A DNA stretch of 64,000 nt from Amphiura filiformis (lineage: Eukaryota; Echinodermata; Ophiuroidea; Amphilepidida; Amphiuridae), in NCBI RefSeq assembly GCF_039555335.1, contig NC_092637.1:40512526-40576525 (forward strand). Reading direction: 5' to 3'. The translations under genes and the position numbers were made by a program. Each line of letters begins with the position of its first letter. Position 1 is the stretch's first letter. This document shows, in pieces, positions 47,072 through 58,054 of this stretch. Under the pieces are notes generated by a model. That model worked only from the letters and a program-made list of their open reading frames with translations. It did not search any database and was not told the DNA's origin.

Positions 47072-47124
47072 CAGTCATACCTGATGAAGTCCTCCGACGC
47101 ATAGGACGGAATATTGTAGTGAGT
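47072..47124 (+). ncRNA. Hammerhead-like motif in the 3' pLTR, core not conserved
   Basis: Same position in the terminal repeat as the 5' copy, with CTGATGA and stem II kept, but the GAAA core is not conserved. Cleavage here is therefore unlikely. The coding frame's final codons (SYLMKSSDA and stop) run through the motif, so ribozyme and protein end overlap. Confidence 0.6.
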
Positions 47125-47330
47125 TAAATTTCACTTGGTTTCGAAAAGCAAAAAATCCAAAATGTTTATTTATTGAACAAACCTGATGAATCTATTCAAC
47201 GAATACTAAATGTGTAATAAAATCGTTATAATTATGTATTGATTGCAACCACCATGTAAACAGCACTCAAAGTAACGAACTCGTTATAATTATGCATTAA
47301 GCATCGTCCCCTTATAGAAGAACACTCAAC

Positions 47331-48047
47331 ACTCAATTATGAAATTATATCACCTTAGGCCACGTTATGGAAGAACAGTAATCAAAATAATGTATCTGAA
47401 AACACGAACAAAATATTTGCAAATTCAGAACACGAAAAAAAAAGTAATTTCCAACTTCAACGCAACACGAAAAAATATTTCACACCAAACACGAAAAAAG
47501 ATTTCAAACTTCCTCATTAATATTCATGTGAGGTGATTAACCACGCCAACATCATGAACATGCTAATTAACCACGCCCATCACATTAATATGCAAACCGG
47601 AAGTGACCTCTGACCTGATTAATATTCATGAGCTCATGATTATTGTCGAAAATGTCGAAAAATGCCCTAATACTACTGAGCTCTATGAGTGCATTATGCG
47701 TATACATGTAGCTTGTGAGCACAATATTATCATTCAGATGTTGCATGCTAACGGGTCATTTGAATTTTGGATCAAAAGATTTAAAAACAAATAATATACC
47801 ATTCACTGTGACAGTTATCATCCATTTAATGACATGCGCGAATATTGGTGGGGGGGGCGCGAGCCCCCTGGGGTAAAAGCAGGGGGCACAAAAGGAAGGA
47901 GCGGCAGAAGAAGAAGGAGCGGCAAACAAAAGGGCCGAAAATTGTCAACAATGTTTTAAAACTGAAAGAAATGGAATCATACTGAAAAACAATTGTTTTT
48001 TTAGTTTGCTAGCTCCTATTATCCTTTTTGTTTTGTTTTGTTTTGTT
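47331..48047. other. Non-coding stretch
   Basis: Contains repeated AACACGAAAAAA phrases (about 47430-47500), two ATTAATATTCATG boxes (near 47518 and 47619), a GGGGGGGCGCGAGCCCCC near 47850 and a (TTTTG)n run at 48027-48049. No gene. Confidence 0.5.
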
Positions 48048-48057
48048 TGTTTCTTTG

Positions 48058-50315
48058 GACCCACCCAGCTGGATCAACCTATGCACAGTTAGATCACATA
48101 CTAATAAACAGCAAGTGGGTATATTCTCTCCGCAACTGTCGAGCATACAACTCAGTAGAAATGGACTCCGATCATCGTATTGTGAGCATCCGTCTAGCTC
48201 CCAGTCTGCGAACTAGCAAAGGAAAACCTTGCAAGAGACCAAAATTCAACTGGAAGAAGTTGCAAGATCCTGATACAAAGGAGGAATTTCAGCTGGAGCT
48301 ATCAAACAGATTCCAGGTCTTGAGCATGGATGACACCACACCCATCTCTGATAGGTATGAGACCTTCGAAACAGCGGTTCGTGAAGTTGCTGAGAAAGTT
48401 ATTGGAAAGCAAGAGCCATGCGGACTACCAAGTTGGGTATCAGATGCAACCATCAGACTTAAACTTGAAAGGGATGAGGCCAAAAAGCGGTACTCCATTT
48501 CAAAGTCTCGTCAATCTAGAGAAAGATGGAGGAACTTGAACACCAGCCTTAACAACTCTTATAAATCTGATGAGCTTGCTACCTTCAATAAACAGATGGA
48601 AGACCTGAAACTGGCCGACGAGATGGGGAATTATACCACCACCTGGAAAATTATACACTCGCTTTCTGGGAAGAACTCAAGGAAAGGGGTGAAAATCAAA
48701 AAGAGAGATGGATCAGCTCCAACCAGTGACCATGAACTGCTTGAGGAATGGAAGGAATAATTTAGCTCAATCCTTAACAACGACAGTGGCACAGCAGCTT
48801 CAGAACTTCCTGCACCAGCTGTTGAAGATCTTCCTATTATCACTGAGCCCCCAACTCGTGAAGAAGTAGTCAAAGCAATAGCAGCCATGAAGACCAACAA
48901 GGCAGCAGGATTGAACTGCAGAAGCACTTCAGGGAGGAGGGGATAGCATGATTGTTATGATTCTCGAATTCTGTATGGAAGTATTCTCAACGCTGACACC
49001 GCCACGTCAATGGGTTACGAATGTAATCATTCCTCTACCAAAGAAAGGCGACCTCTCTCTCATGACAAACTACCGTTGTATTTCGCTTATGTCCATTGCC
49101 GCAAAAGTGTACAACAAGATCCTTCTGAACAGGATCCGACCTCACATTGATCCTTTACTGAGAAGCAACCAGGCTGGCTTTAGATCGGGTCGCAGCTGTG
49201 TTCAGCAAATAAACATTTTGAGGAGGATCATGGAAGGCTTCAAGGAGTACCAACTTCCCTTAACAGTCACTTTTGTGGACTTCAAAAAAGCCTTCGACTC
49301 CATCAACAGGTCCGTCATGTTTTCAGTGCTGCGGGATTATGGAATACCAAAGGTTGTGGCCAATGCCATCCAGGTGCTCTACAAAGACAATAGTGCCGTT
49401 ATGGTAGATGGCAGTATCTCAGAGCCTTTCCAAGTAACAACTGGGGTGCTTCAGGGTGATGTGTTGGCACCATTCCTGTTCATTATCCTGGTAGACTACC
49501 TTCTTATGAAATCAACTTCTGGAATTGACGCTGGAATTGTTACCTACCCACGTCGGTCAAGCAGGTATCCTGCCAAGATGTTGAATTACCTGGATTTTGC
49601 TGATGATATTGCCCTGCTGGAATCTTCCATAGCTCGGGCCCAGTCACAGCTTACTAGGACTGCAACTGCAGCAGCAGATCTAGGCCTTGTCATCAGCGCA
49701 CCTAAGACAGAATATATGACTGCAAACTGTAACCCCCAACCAGCACTTGAAGTCTATGGTAGTACCATCAACCATGTCACAGACTTCAAGTATTTGGGTT
49801 CCAAGATGGGCTCTAGTGTTGGAGACCTAAAAAGAAGAAAAGCACTAGCCTGTGCAGCTTTCTGGAAACTGGAACGCCTTTGGAGAAGCCCGTCCCTGCC
49901 AATCGAAACAAAAATCAAGCTGTTTCAGACAACGTGTGTTACTGTCTTTCTTTACGGGTGCGAGTCATGGGTAATTACCAAGGACATGGAAATCAAGCGT
50001 GTGGATCGGATTCCAAATGAATCCATCTACAACCTGACCAACACCACTCCACTGGTTGCCAGAGTCAAGATTCATCAACTCAAATTTCTCGGCCATATAC
50101 TGCGTCTTGAAGATGGCGAGCCTGTGAAAGAATATGCGCTTTATATTCCACCACATGGGAAGAGGAAACCGGGACGGCCGCGTACACTGTATTTACAATA
50201 TGTCCAGCACCTCCTGGGATGCTGCAGCCAAACAAAATTGTTTCGCTTGCCCAAGATCGCATGAGTTGGAGAAAGCTTGTAGTCGCCTGCTCCGCAGCCG
50301 ACTGATGATGATGAA
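48058..50315 (+). mobile_element. RTE-like LINE, 5'-truncated, 10-bp TSD
   Basis: A 10-bp duplication, TGTTTCTTTG, flanks it (48048-48057, 50316-50325), and the 3' end is a short (TGA)n tail, as in RTE-type LINEs. It begins inside the apurinic endonuclease (QLDHILINSKW, SDHRIV) and carries a reverse transcriptase with FVDFKKAFDSI, TTGVLQGDVLAPFLF and LDFADDIALLE, then a C-terminal CESWVITK, GHILRLED and GRPRT segment. The exact clade is not certain. In the sequence, a TAA at 48758 sits where the frame otherwise continues (EEWKE then FSSILNND), and a small frame-changing deletion lies near 48920. The copy is therefore dead. Confidence 0.88.
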
Positions 50316-50325
50316 TGTTTCTTTG

Positions 50326-50620
50326 CTCTTCACTTCAAACTATCCCAAAGACATCGGTTCAACTTTGTCGGGCTGTTGATGAAGGGGGCTGCAAAATTCA
50401 CCTTTCCTTCAGCCCTCCGGCTAAGAGCGGCCTGAATACGCCACTGAATAATGTTACTTTCAAGCCCGGTATTGGTCTCGGTGTTGGTCTCAAACCTGCC
50501 GATTTCGGTCCTGGTCTTGGTCTCGGACCAGCCAATACCGGTTTGCTCTCGGTCTCTGACTGCCTGGTCTCAATTTCGGTCTTGGTAGTCCACGTCATGC
50601 GTGCAACACTGGTAGATCGA
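50326..50620. repeat. Non-coding stretch with (GGTCTC/GGTCTTG) simple repeats
   Basis: From about 50465 to 50595 GGTCTCGGT, GGTCTTGG and TTTCGGTC phrases repeat in loose register. Confidence 0.65.
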
Positions 50621-50720
50621 AACTATACAAAATTAAATTGTTATTATGATGTATCAATTATTGCATTGTTATTACTATGTGCAGCACCATTAAATCAAGT
50701 TTATAATCATTAAAATGGAA

Positions 50721-51344
50721 TAAAGTTATTTTTTATATTTCTTCCGTGGTCGAGGTACGCGATGGTGATCGGCGATCGTGTAGAAGTGGCAAAGTCTCCT
50801 CCCTTTATTCGCTACTTGCATGGTTCCTCCATTACGCACTATGTGCGTGGAGAGCATCGAACTGGCAGCATACATGAATGGGAATTGAACCAGTCATATA
50901 ACATTCTGTGTAAGGTTATGTATTTTTTGTGGCGGAACCATGCAAGTAGCGAATACGCGCCGACGTCCAATGGGTAAACCGTCTTGTTGTCAAGACCGTT
51001 GATCGGTCAATCAGCGTTATTACAAACCGTCTGTGCGCTTACGCTCGTGTTCACGATACGCACAGGTCCGACCACGGAAGAAATCAAAAATAACTTTAGT
51101 GGTTCTAATCTCCAGAACGAGATAAAATTTTCTTTTTTAATGAGAATTCATATTGCATTCCGGTATTATAACACCTGGTTCTTATTTCTTATTTCAATGT
51201 ACCCAAACTATTGCGTTGCAATAGCAATTGCTATGATTGTTATCACTCGAGAAATAGCAGATTGTTTTATAATGATGGTTATTATCTGAGAGCGATTCGT
51301 CACGTTAAGTCATTTACTATACTCTATGACATATCTGTTCGGGT
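50721..51344. repeat. Non-coding stretch with a 25-bp inverted pair
   Basis: TATTCGCTACTTGCATGGTT near 50805 and its inverse complement AACCATGCAAGTAGCGAATA near 50936, about 105 bp apart. Open frames in the area lack motifs. Confidence 0.6.
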
Positions 51345-51450
51345 TACTTTTACAACTCTAAATGTAATGAAATCGTTTTAATAAATCTGTATAATGTTAA
51401 TTGTATTCAACGTTTGAACAAGACTAAATGTAATGAAATCGTTATAGTGA

Positions 51451-51711
51451 TATAAAGGAATTCTTAAACACTTGAGAACGTTCCTGCAATCTTATTGGTT
51501 CTTATACCCAGCTTTACCCGTGTGATATTACACGATATCACACGGGTCAGCCCGTGTGCGTCGACGCGATACGCGTACTCGCTATTTGGACCAATCGGAG
51601 GTGCACAGCAACAACGGGACTGATCGATTTTAAGTCCTAGGTAATTCCTTGCAAAATGTAGGATTTAATATGATTAAAATTTGTATGATATTTTTATTTG
51701 TGTTTAAGAAT
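51451..51711. repeat. Palindrome ACCCGTGTGATAT at 51509-51541, with flanking sequence
   Basis: A near-perfect 33-bp palindrome with 13-bp arms and a TACACG centre, followed by CpG-rich text (CGTCGACGCGATACGCG). Function unknown; a decayed hairpin element is possible. Confidence 0.6.
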
Positions 51712-51855
51712 GAGGTATTGTTTTAGAAGCTGTCGTGCATCTATCGTCTCATATAACACGGGCGACATCATTATTTTTAGCGTATAACAACTCGGCTTCG
51801 CCTCGTTGTTATACTTAGATGCACGACAGCGGCTAAAAACAATACCTTTATTCTC
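51712..51855. repeat. Hairpin element with internal stem-loop
   Basis: Arms GAGGTATTGTTTTAGAAGCT and GTCGTGCATCT (51712-51742) pair with AGATGCACGAC and AGCGGCTAAAAACAATACCT (about 51822-51853). Inside, TATAACAACTCGGC and GCCTCGTTGTTATA form a second stem at about 51783-51812. MITE-like. Confidence 0.7.
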
Positions 51856-51930
51856 TAATTCTAATCACCATGTGGAACAACACTAATTGTAATGGCAACG
51901 ATATACAGTATAAATTGTTATCACCAAGGA

Positions 51931-52294
51931 GAAGAGAAAAGGAGGAAATACAGGAAAAGTTAATATGAGTATATATCTATATATGCATAAAAGCCGTAAA
52001 GCCGGTATGCCTGTGATTATTCTTAATAGTTTTACGAGTCGTACTTGACTCAAGGCCAAAATCACCTTTTACCCGAACTCACACGAATGCACAACACAAA
52101 TACACTGTTTGTTTAAGCTAACAAAATCTAAGTCTTTAATTGAAAACAGAGTATGATTGGTACATAAAATAACAATATCGCATATACAATAAAATCACAC
52201 AATGACAGTTTTACTATATCAGTACTTAACCAGCTGTCTTCTTGTTGGTGATCCTAGAGTTCTTGCAATGTTCTGGACGACTGATGTAATATAA
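51931..52294. other. Non-coding stretch
   Basis: No supported feature between the decayed array and the Tc1/mariner element. Confidence 0.4.
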
Positions 52295-52981
52295 ACTACG
52301 CAAAAAAAGTTTCTTTATGGTTAGGAAATTTACCCACTATTAAAATCTAGCAACTAATTGTGTACGTTTGCTAAATAATCGCATGCGGGGGATTGTCCTG
52401 CGCATTTTGACACCTCAATCACTACCCTACGACACTTCTGAGAAAAGATATGAATATTTTAGTACCAAGAGGTCGACAAATAAAAATTGCAAAGAAGCCT
52501 ATTCAATGGTTTTAGAGCTGATTCACTGATCCAAGACAGTTTCATTATTCGCGCCTTTTCAATTTGAATTTAAAGCATTTTCCTTGATGCATGTTGGATA
52601 ATCCTTTGTTTATTGCGCAGATGAATGATCAAAGACAAAGGTTAGTGGGTACTAAGACATTTCTGTTTTGAAAGATGGGTTTGGAAAAGGGATTCAAAAC
52701 AGATCATGATTACAGCCAGGACAGCTGCATTCCTGGAAGTAGAAGGAATTGAGACACTTGAGTGGCCCCCAGAAGCCCTAATCTTAACCCCTAGCCCCTT
52801 GGAGAACATTAACAGCTCAAGAGACGAGTCAACAAGAAGATAAAGGCAGGTACTACAATGCCAGCGCCGAGATGGTCGCTCTGCACATTGCTCTGAGAAT
52901 TTTATCATGTTTTGTCGAATGTTTTTGACTTTTAATATATATATTTGCATTATGAACATAGTATTATACTCATAGATCGTG

Positions 52982-53440
52982 ATGAGGTCTCCGACGATAC
53001 AATATTTGACTGTATTTTGCTGCATTTTGAGTACATTTGTACCAACTTACAACGCTGGTTTGCTACTGTGTGAGGATACTACACGTAGTAGCATAGCATC
53101 ATACACTGACCATATTGATTCACGACGAACTGTTTCACGCTTGAATTACGCGCTGGTGATGAATACGCTTTTCACTATGGGACATGATGGCGATCATTTC
53201 ACAACGTATAGTAGTGATTTGCTTTATGCATTGTCTACACATGGGCAAACGGACTGTCATTTAACTGACGAAACTTGCAATCATCTTGGTTCGTTGGGAT
53301 TACTACGTTCTCCTTGTGATACTCATTGTTCCACCAATGTTACCAGTGTTTCACAGAACATCCAACGGAACACACGGAAACGATGGCAGAGACGTGGACA
53401 GCGAGGGGACGTAAATGGACAAGAGGAATACCAGTGTTAA
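52982..53440 (+). CDS. LINE first open frame, signal-peptide-like start
   Basis: ATG at 52982, 152 codons. It begins MRSPTIQYLTVFCCILSTF, a charged then hydrophobic start like a signal peptide, followed by cysteine-containing text (LLCEDTT, DCHLTDETCNHLG, SPCDTHC) and a basic tail (TRKRWQRRGQRG). It overlaps the endonuclease frame at 53383 by 58 bp. No known ORF1 fold (RRM, PHD, esterase) was recognised. It may be the LINE's ORF1, or the broken N-terminus of a single long frame. Confidence 0.5.
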   Translation: MRSPTIQYLTVFCCILSTFVPTYNAGLLLCEDTTRSSIASYTDHIDSRRTVSRLNYALVMNTLFTMGHDGDHFTTYSSDLLYALSTHGQTDCHLTDETCNHLGSLGLLRSPCDTHCSTNVTSVSQNIQRNTRKRWQRRGQRGDVNGQEEYQC

Positions 53441-56435
53441 CAACAGTACGAAACAACACATGGGAACAACCTGTTTCAGACGTAGGTGTAAATTTCTCGA
53501 ATTTGTGCCAGATCAAGACTCACAAAGGTAATCCAGTACGTAACAATGTTAATATCAAACTTTGGAATGCCAGATCGGTTGGAAACAAGACAATCAATAT
53601 CGTTGATAATATCCTTCAGAATGACGTGGATATTATGGTAATTACCGAGTCCTGGTTGCGTGATGATGATCAGGTAGTAATAGGCGAACTCAAACCTTCT
53701 GGATATACATTTGCTAACTTTCCACGTAAAACTGATGGAAATCATGGTGGTATTTGTGTAATACATAAAAGTAGTATAAAACTTGAAAATAAACCCACTG
53801 GTTTGGACACACACAACTTTGAGCATGCTAGACTTGTTGACAAAATCACTGGTATAGGCCTTGTAATAGTCTATAGGCCTCCACCGTCTAAAGAAAATAA
53901 GTTAAAAACCAGTGAGTACCTTACAGAAATGGATGATTTTGTTCGTGAAATTTACATCACTCCCACAAAAACTGTGCTCTTAGGAGATTTTAATATTCAT
54001 GTGGACCAAGTTACAAAGTCTGACACAGTACACTTTATGGATTCATTAAATTCTGTTGGTGTGCACCAATTTGTTTCTGGCCCTACCCACATCAAGGGCC
54101 ATACTTTAGATTTGCTTATTGCTAGACCTGATGATAATTTAGTGAAAAGCTGTGTCGTTCTTCCAAGCTTAGGTTCAGATCATTTTGTTGTAGATTGTTG
54201 TATCAATTGCTGCAAACCACCACCTCAAAAATCTGTCAAATCTGTGCGTAATTACAAACAAATGGACAAAGACTCATTCAAACAGGCTCTATCTCAAAAA
54301 TTGGACACACACAACCCAAATGGGGATGTAAATGGTCGTCTTGAGTTTCTTACCTCATCACTAACAGAGGTTTTGGATGACCATGCACCATCAAAAACTT
54401 GCGTCCGATCCATTAGAGATCGCTCCCCTTGGTACAATACAGAAATACATACTGAGCGTCGAGTTAGGCGTAAACTTGAACGAAAATGGCGTAAACATAA
54501 AACTATGGACAATCACGATGAGTACTTAGAACAACACACAAAGGTAAATAAGCTAATTCAAAATGCTAAAGAGGTGCATTATAAGAACACCCTGGCCACA
54601 GCTGATAGTAAGAGCATGTATAGAACATTAAACCAGCTGTTAAACAATGGTTCTAAAGTGTTACCAATTTCAGATTCGCCACAAGAACTAAGTGATAAAT
54701 TGGCTAATTTCTTTGTTGAAAAAATAGGTAAGATCAGAAAAAGCTTGATGCTGAAGTTGAAACAGAACAAGAGTGCATACAGGAGAACCCAACTTTTCAG
54801 GAATACACACAAGAGAGTGGTAATCAAGTATACACACAGGTGAACCAATTTCAGCAATTTGAGCCAGTCACTGAAGAACAAGTAAATAAGATCATAGGTG
54901 GACTATCAAACAAATGTTGTGTTTTAGATCCAATCCCCATGTGGCTCCTCAAAGAAAATATTGAATCTATCTTGCCTGTACTTACTGATATTGTAAATGA
55001 ATCTCTTGCCAGTGGAATTTTCCCAAGTGTGCTTCGTGAGGCAGTGGTGTCGCCAATTTTAAAAAAGCCATCACTGGACCCCAACAGCTTGAAAAATTAT
55101 CGTCCAGTGTCTAACATTTGCTATTTCTCAAAGATCATTGAAAGAATTGTTGCTGATCAAATCAATAAACACCTGAGTGCTAACCAACTATATGAGCAGT
55201 TTCAGTCGGCATATAAGCCGCAACACAGCACAGAAACGGCATTACTTCGTGTAAAGAACGACATTTTAGCTGAAATTGATAATCACCGGGTTGTATTGTT
55301 GGTATTATTAGATCTTTCTTCAGCGTTCGACACTGTTGACTATGACATTTTATTTCACCGGCTTCAAGACACTTTTCACATTTCTGGTACCGTTTTACAT
55401 TGGATTAAAAATTACCTCCAAAATCGCACTTTTCGCGTGACTGTGGAAAATGATTTTTCTGCTCCTCAGCCCGTCGAGTTTGGTGTTCCTCAAGGATCCG
55501 TGTTGGGCCCGCAATTATTTAGTATGTATACATATACCTTGGGACACATCATAAGAAAGCATGGCATCAGATACCATATATATGCTGATGACACACAGAT
55601 GTACGTTTCTTTTGACCCGCGTGTACCTGGTGATGATGAACGTGCTCTTTCTAGACTGTCTAAGTGTATTGACGACGTAAAATGTTGGATGACAAGCAAT
55701 AAATTACAACTAAATGAACAGAAAACTGAGTTTTTCCTCACATCAACTTCCTACAAATTAAGCAATTTACCTGAGCTTAAACTCAAGATTGGAGATGCAG
55801 AAATTGCCGCTTCACCCACTGTAAAGAACCTTGGTGTTACTTTTGACACAACTATGTCCATGTCCAAGCATGTCAGTGATATGTGTCGCTCTATTAACTT
55901 CCATCTCAGGAACATGTTTAGAATACGTCGGTACATTGATTTTGACTGTTGTAACCATCTTGCCAGGTCGCTGATCACCTCTCGTTTGGACTATGCCAAT
56001 GCTTTGTTGTACGGGGTCAAAAGCAGAGACCTTAAACGTCTCCAGTCGCTTCAAAACAGAGCGGCTCGTTTGGTGTTTCGTGTTCCCCGAGACCAGAATG
56101 CGGAAGTTCTATTGTCTGATCTGCACTGGCTGCCGGTGAATGACAGGATTTTGTTTAAAAACATGCTCTATGTGTACAAGTGTCTTAACCATGAAGCTCC
56201 GCCATACCTTTCTGACTGTCTGTGCAAACGCGTACCTGGAAGGGAAGGTATGAGATCTGGACATGATTCTACTCGACTGTACGAGCCGCGAATCAACTTA
56301 GTAACTGCGGGTGATCGGTCATTCCAGGCTTTTGCTCCAAGGGAATGGAATAAGCTGCCGATCACCCTGCGTGAATCAATTTCTGTGTCAAGTTTTAAAG
56401 GGAAATTAAAAACCCACCTTTTCCCACGTTTTTAG
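53383..56435 (+). pseudogene. LINE endonuclease-reverse transcriptase, one frameshift
   Basis: The likely ATG at 53383 opens an apurinic endonuclease: LWNARSVGNK, ITESWLRD, YRPPPSKENK, LLGDFNIHVD, and SDHFVVD at its end. The RT follows (54840 on): NYRPVSNICYFSKIIERI, LLDLSSAFDTVDY, GVPQGSVLGPQLF, YADDTQMYVSF, then the CR1/L2-type tail RLDYANALLYG, HWLPV, SSFKGKLKTHLF. Between them the frame shifts once, near 54737-54742 in an A run (GATCAGAAAAAGCTTGATG); the downstream frame already reads DAEVETEQECIQENP there. One lost base explains it, so the copy is almost whole and fairly young. Confidence 0.88.
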
Positions 56436-57145
56436 TTTATGTATGACACCACTGCCCACGTGCTTTTACAATTTTGATGTGTATTTTATGTATAGGCTTT
56501 TTAATTGCCTATTTTAATTTGTCTTAATTTTGTTTTTAATAACTATGCTGCTTATATTCTTGTGTTTTTAAAAATGTATTAATATGTATTATGCTTGTAT
56601 TATGTATATGCGCTGTGATCGCTTGAAATGGCGCTTAATAAATGCCTTTGTAATAATACAACTCTGGTGGGATTGCGTCGCATCGTTATCAACGAGTGGA
56701 ACTGGATTGAGCAAGGTAACCTTCGACGCCTCATTAGGAGCATGAGACGCCGCGTGGCTGCTGTAAGGGAAGCCAACGGTGGACACACAAAGTACTGAAA
56801 GAGTGGTAAAGAAAGAGATTAATCTCAAGTGAAGTTGGAAGCGGCAGTATGATGCCTGAAATGGGCTCAGCAAGTAAACAAAAAATGTTATCTGCATGTT
56901 TGTTGTTTTTTGTGTTCTTTTATGCTAAAAACTTGAATAGGCCTTTTCGCAATTTTTATTTTTCGAACTCGTGTTACTTAAACATTCATATCTTTTCTCA
57001 GGAGTGTCGTAGGGTAGTGATTGAGTTGTCAAAATGCGCAGGATAATCCCCCGCAAGTGATTATTTAGCAAACATACAAAATTAGTCACTAGATTTTAAT
57101 AGTGGTTAAATTTCCTAACCATAAAGAAACTTTTTTTGCGTAGTG

Positions 57146-58054
57146 TATCCTTATTCACTTGTCCTGCGAAAATCAGCGAAGTCCATAGTACACTTGCATT
57201 TATAAATCCTTGCGTATAAAATCCTCATACGAAAATGATGATGCTTCCTTCAATTTTCTTTGCGCTGCTATCTCGACAAATATATCTCCTTGCGCTGCTT
57301 TCTTCACAAATATATCTCCTTGCGCTGCTTTCTCCAAAAATGGTGTTTCTTTCACCAATCACTCTTTTTCCAGGGAACAGGTTTCTTTAACACAGCTCCG
57401 CTGTTTTTTGACAGATGCGTGGCCTTCACAAACCCAGCAAACTCCAGCAATTTGACAGAAGAACTTTTAATCCTTTGATGAGGAAGAGCACTTTTGTGTG
57501 CTCGCTGTCTTCTTCGTTGCTGTATTAAAATTAGCTCACTTATTGGCTATATAAACTGGTTAAAATGTACTTCTTTTTTGAATCACTAAGACCATCACAC
57601 ACATGTGGAGTTTTCAATCTCCCATGACATTATGTAAAGTCCAAATTCAAACCTCCAGCTTTTTGTATCAATACACAAGCAAAAAACCCATCATCTATTA
57701 ATAAACCATTACTTCAATCACATTTTCACAACATTGCTGCAATCTTGGGATTTCCCAAGATTAATTATACACATTCACCTTTCACATTACATCACTTCCT
57801 GGGTTTTTTTTCTGATGGTGCAATAATGAACTGGGGATTTCCAAGTTCCAAACATAGCTCTGACTTTGTTTACAATCATTTGGGGGAATTCCAAAGTGAC
57901 TTTCCACACCATTATCTTGCAATTACAAGGGGCTTTCCCATCTCATGAAATACTTTCAGCTTGTAAACAAAGTTAAATAATTAAATTAAATCAAATTACT
58001 CAGGGCACATCACAATAGTCTCGGAGCTAAATCTCATACGGGCCTTAATTAAGG
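57146..58054. repeat. Non-coding stretch with a 33-bp repeat at 57258-57345
   Basis: TTGCGCTGCT then TCnnCAAATATATCTCC recurs three times at 57258-57345. The rest is AT-rich with no supported gene. Confidence 0.6.

Larger units (their letters stand above)
43942..47200 (+). mobile_element. Penelope-like element (PLE) with inverted 5' fragment, 13-bp TSD
   Basis: A 13-bp duplication, GAATACTAAATGT, flanks the element (43929-43941, 47201-47213). From the left: an inverted copy of the element's own 3' end (about 43942-44377), a direct terminal repeat (pLTR, about 44378-44587), the coding region (44588-46823) and the 3' pLTR (about 46975-47200). The coding region has a basic N-terminal part, a reverse transcriptase (RPIVDYTDS, AAMGSPVSPIIANFFME, RRYVDDVLE) and a C-terminal GIY-YIG nuclease (CIYEIGCKNC, YVGETSRMFGTRLAEH), as in Penelope/Poseidon-type elements. 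The frame is broken in about three places, so this copy is probably not active. Inverted plus direct terminal pieces are a known PLE arrangement. Confidence 0.93.
40200..51930. repeat. Decayed minisatellite of about 58 bp, split into many blocks
   Basis: A loose unit, ATTGTAATCACCATGTGGAA then CAACACTAAATGTAATGAAA and TCGTTATAATGATGTATTA, recurs in blocks at about 40200-40740, 41131-41201, 41722-41880, 41940-42026, 42716-42830, 43140-43260, 43798-43941, 47201-47330, 50625-50720, 51345-51450 and 51855-51930. Blocks are separated by identifiable insertions. The pieces share strand and register, which suggests one ancestral array. The period varies from about 50 to 70 bp because of indels. Confidence 0.75.
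52830..56663 (+). mobile_element. CR1/L2-like LINE inserted in the Tc1/mariner element
   Basis: A nearly full-length non-LTR element. The 3' end (GCGCTTAATAAATGCCTTTG) resembles the short conserved tails of L2/CR1 elements. A first frame with a signal-peptide-like start, a second frame with endonuclease, and a reverse transcriptase follow in order. The 5' edge is not sharp (somewhere in about 52830-52980), and no target duplication was resolved. Confidence 0.8.
52295..57145 (+). mobile_element. Decayed Tc1/mariner element split by a LINE
   Basis: Terminal inverted repeats of about 170 bp (52295-52465, 56980-57145) share ACTACGCAAAAAAAGTTTCT, GGTTAGGAAATTTA, TTTGCTAAATAATC and GCGCATTTTGACA, with TA on each side. 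Transposase remnants flank the inserted LINE. At 52709-52810, ARTAAFLEVEGIETLEWP then ALILTPSPLENI corresponds to the Tc1 HTART...WPARSPDLNPIEN segment. At 56664-56798, INEWNWIEQGNLRRLIRSMR then GGHTKY and TGA is the family's C-terminus. The N-terminal two thirds, with the DNA-binding domain and first catalytic residues, is missing. Confidence 0.85.
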
